From Paramecium tetraurelia (Eukaryota; Ciliophora; Oligohymenophorea; Peniculida; Parameciidae), in NCBI RefSeq assembly GCF_000165425.1, contig NW_001799522.1:369255-433254 (forward strand): 64,000 bases of DNA, in the 5' to 3' direction. The position numbers and the translations under genes are program-made. The notes under the pieces are model-generated. The model did not search any database, was not told the DNA's origin, and worked only from the letters and a program-made list of their open reading frames with translations. Shown piece by piece: positions 63,041 through 64,000 of this stretch. Each line of letters opens with the position of its first letter. Position 1 is the stretch's first letter.

Positions 63041-64000
63041 ACTTTTTTAATTTGATTATTATATTATGGTTTCTTGGCTTCAATAGAAAATTATAATATT
63101 ATAATAGAAATATAGCACTTCGAAATTTGAGTAATTCTTCAATAAAAAAGAATGAATAAATATTTAATTTTTTTAATATCCTAAATAATATATTAATAAT
63201 TTAATTCAACCAGTAGTTTTGAATTCGATTCATTAATTTGAACAGATTCTACATTCATGTGTCTTAAAATTATATCAAATATATAGTTATGGGCTTGAGA
63301 AATATCTCTTTACTATGAAGATTTAAAAAGGGTTGGGACACTAACTTTTGGGATGGATATTCAAAAATCTGAATATGAATATTCTTTCAAATGCACAAAA
63401 GTTATGCATTTATTGTAACTTAATAATAGCCATAAAATACCATTTAATATTCCTATGCCACTAGTTTCAATGCTTTCATAAAACTGATTTATGCTTTAGA
63501 TAATTTTAACTTAAGAAAGGTTCCCAGCTTTTCAATTATCCTCATAACATGTCCTACTTATTTTCCTAGTTGTCAGTTAGAAAGATAAAATCATTTATTT
63601 AAGAAATTCTTCGAAGAAGATATTTAGTGCAAATAGTAAAATTTTAATTGCAGATTACTCCCATTATTAAATATATAAGTTTATAATAAGTTCCAATTTA
63701 ATTAAAGTAATTTTTAGGTATTGAAAATAGAACCCTTTGCTTGATTCTTGTTATTTAGATAGGAAATTTGAGAATTATACACTTTGTAACAATCGAAGGA
63801 ATTTACAATATCACATTAAACCATCAAGGGTCATTACTAAAAGAAATGCTCAATCTACATAATTTATATAGAGGCTGATCATCAAAAGTATTGTTTAAGG
63901 TTATTGTTATTTTAGTGTAATAACTTACCATTTCATAAATCAGGTGTTGATTCAAGGGGCACTCTTAGGTTTGTCTTATATTTTAATTATTAACAACTTC
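63041..64000. other. Gene-poor terminal stretch
   Basis: The last 960 bp show no start-to-stop frame longer than about 50 codons that I would support on either strand, and no telomeric repeats. Confidence 0.4.

Noticed and set aside
1-64000. CRISPR arrays, insertion sequences, bacterial promoters or operons
   Set aside because: The genome is eukaryotic with spliceosomal introns; no direct-repeat spacer arrays, transposase or terminal repeats were seen.
63900-64000. Possible macronuclear chromosome end
   Set aside because: No G4T2 or G3T3 telomeric repeats are present at either window edge.
1-64000. tRNA genes
   Set aside because: I looked for GTTCGA-type T-loops; the only close hit belongs to the 5S-like sequence. 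A tRNAscan run would be decisive.

Overview
The window is macronuclear DNA from a ciliate, most likely a Paramecium species. Long reading frames only appear if TAA and TAG are read as glutamine and TGA is the sole stop. Genes are packed on both strands with gaps often under 100 bp. Nearly every gene carries tiny GT-AG introns of 20-32 nt that are needed to keep the frame, and base composition is strongly AT-rich. Positions, introns and products were worked out by hand translation; no database search was run, so family names rest on recognised motifs.

Layout. 0-16 kb: 3' end of a protein kinase, the FACT subunit SSRP1/Pob3, an unknown multi-exon gene, small ORFs, a membrane protein, a PX-domain sorting nexin, the histone chaperone ASF1, cytidine deaminase, an MFS transporter, two small genes, a B-box/coiled-coil protein, a DHHC palmitoyltransferase and an unknown 300-aa protein. 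16-26 kb: ribosomal protein eS6 (with a one-base frame disruption), a small MGC protein, a cyclic-nucleotide phosphodiesterase, a multi-TM protein, RAMP4/SERP1, a secreted Cys-rich protein and a stretch of broken ORFs. 26-39 kb: a MORN-repeat protein, the ciliary CFAP210 homologue, a LIN54/tesmin CXC protein, the mitochondrial import pore Tom40, TMEM43, a non-canonical poly(A) polymerase and a dual-specificity phosphatase. 39-52 kb: a 1281-aa coiled-coil protein with degenerate C-terminal repeats, a cyclic-nucleotide-gated-type K+ channel, a TLDc protein, a second B-box protein, phosphoglycerate mutase and a casein-kinase-1-like kinase.

51.7-59.5 kb is filled by one minus-strand gene of roughly 2,500 codons. 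It combines a GB1/RHD3-type (GBP/atlastin/VLIG-like) GTPase, a very long coiled coil, a Cys/His-rich array and a C-terminal von Willebrand A domain. This is the most unusual object in the window. From 59.5 kb to the end the DNA is gene-poor and holds a probable SPRY-like ORF, scattered ORF fragments and a diverged 5S rRNA-like sequence.

The genes are mostly unrelated housekeeping, signalling and ciliary functions. Cyclic-nucleotide signalling is represented twice (PDE and CNG-type channel), histone chaperones twice (SSRP1 and ASF1), and axonemal/cortical structure by CFAP210, the MORN protein and the coiled-coil proteins. No operon logic is expected or seen.
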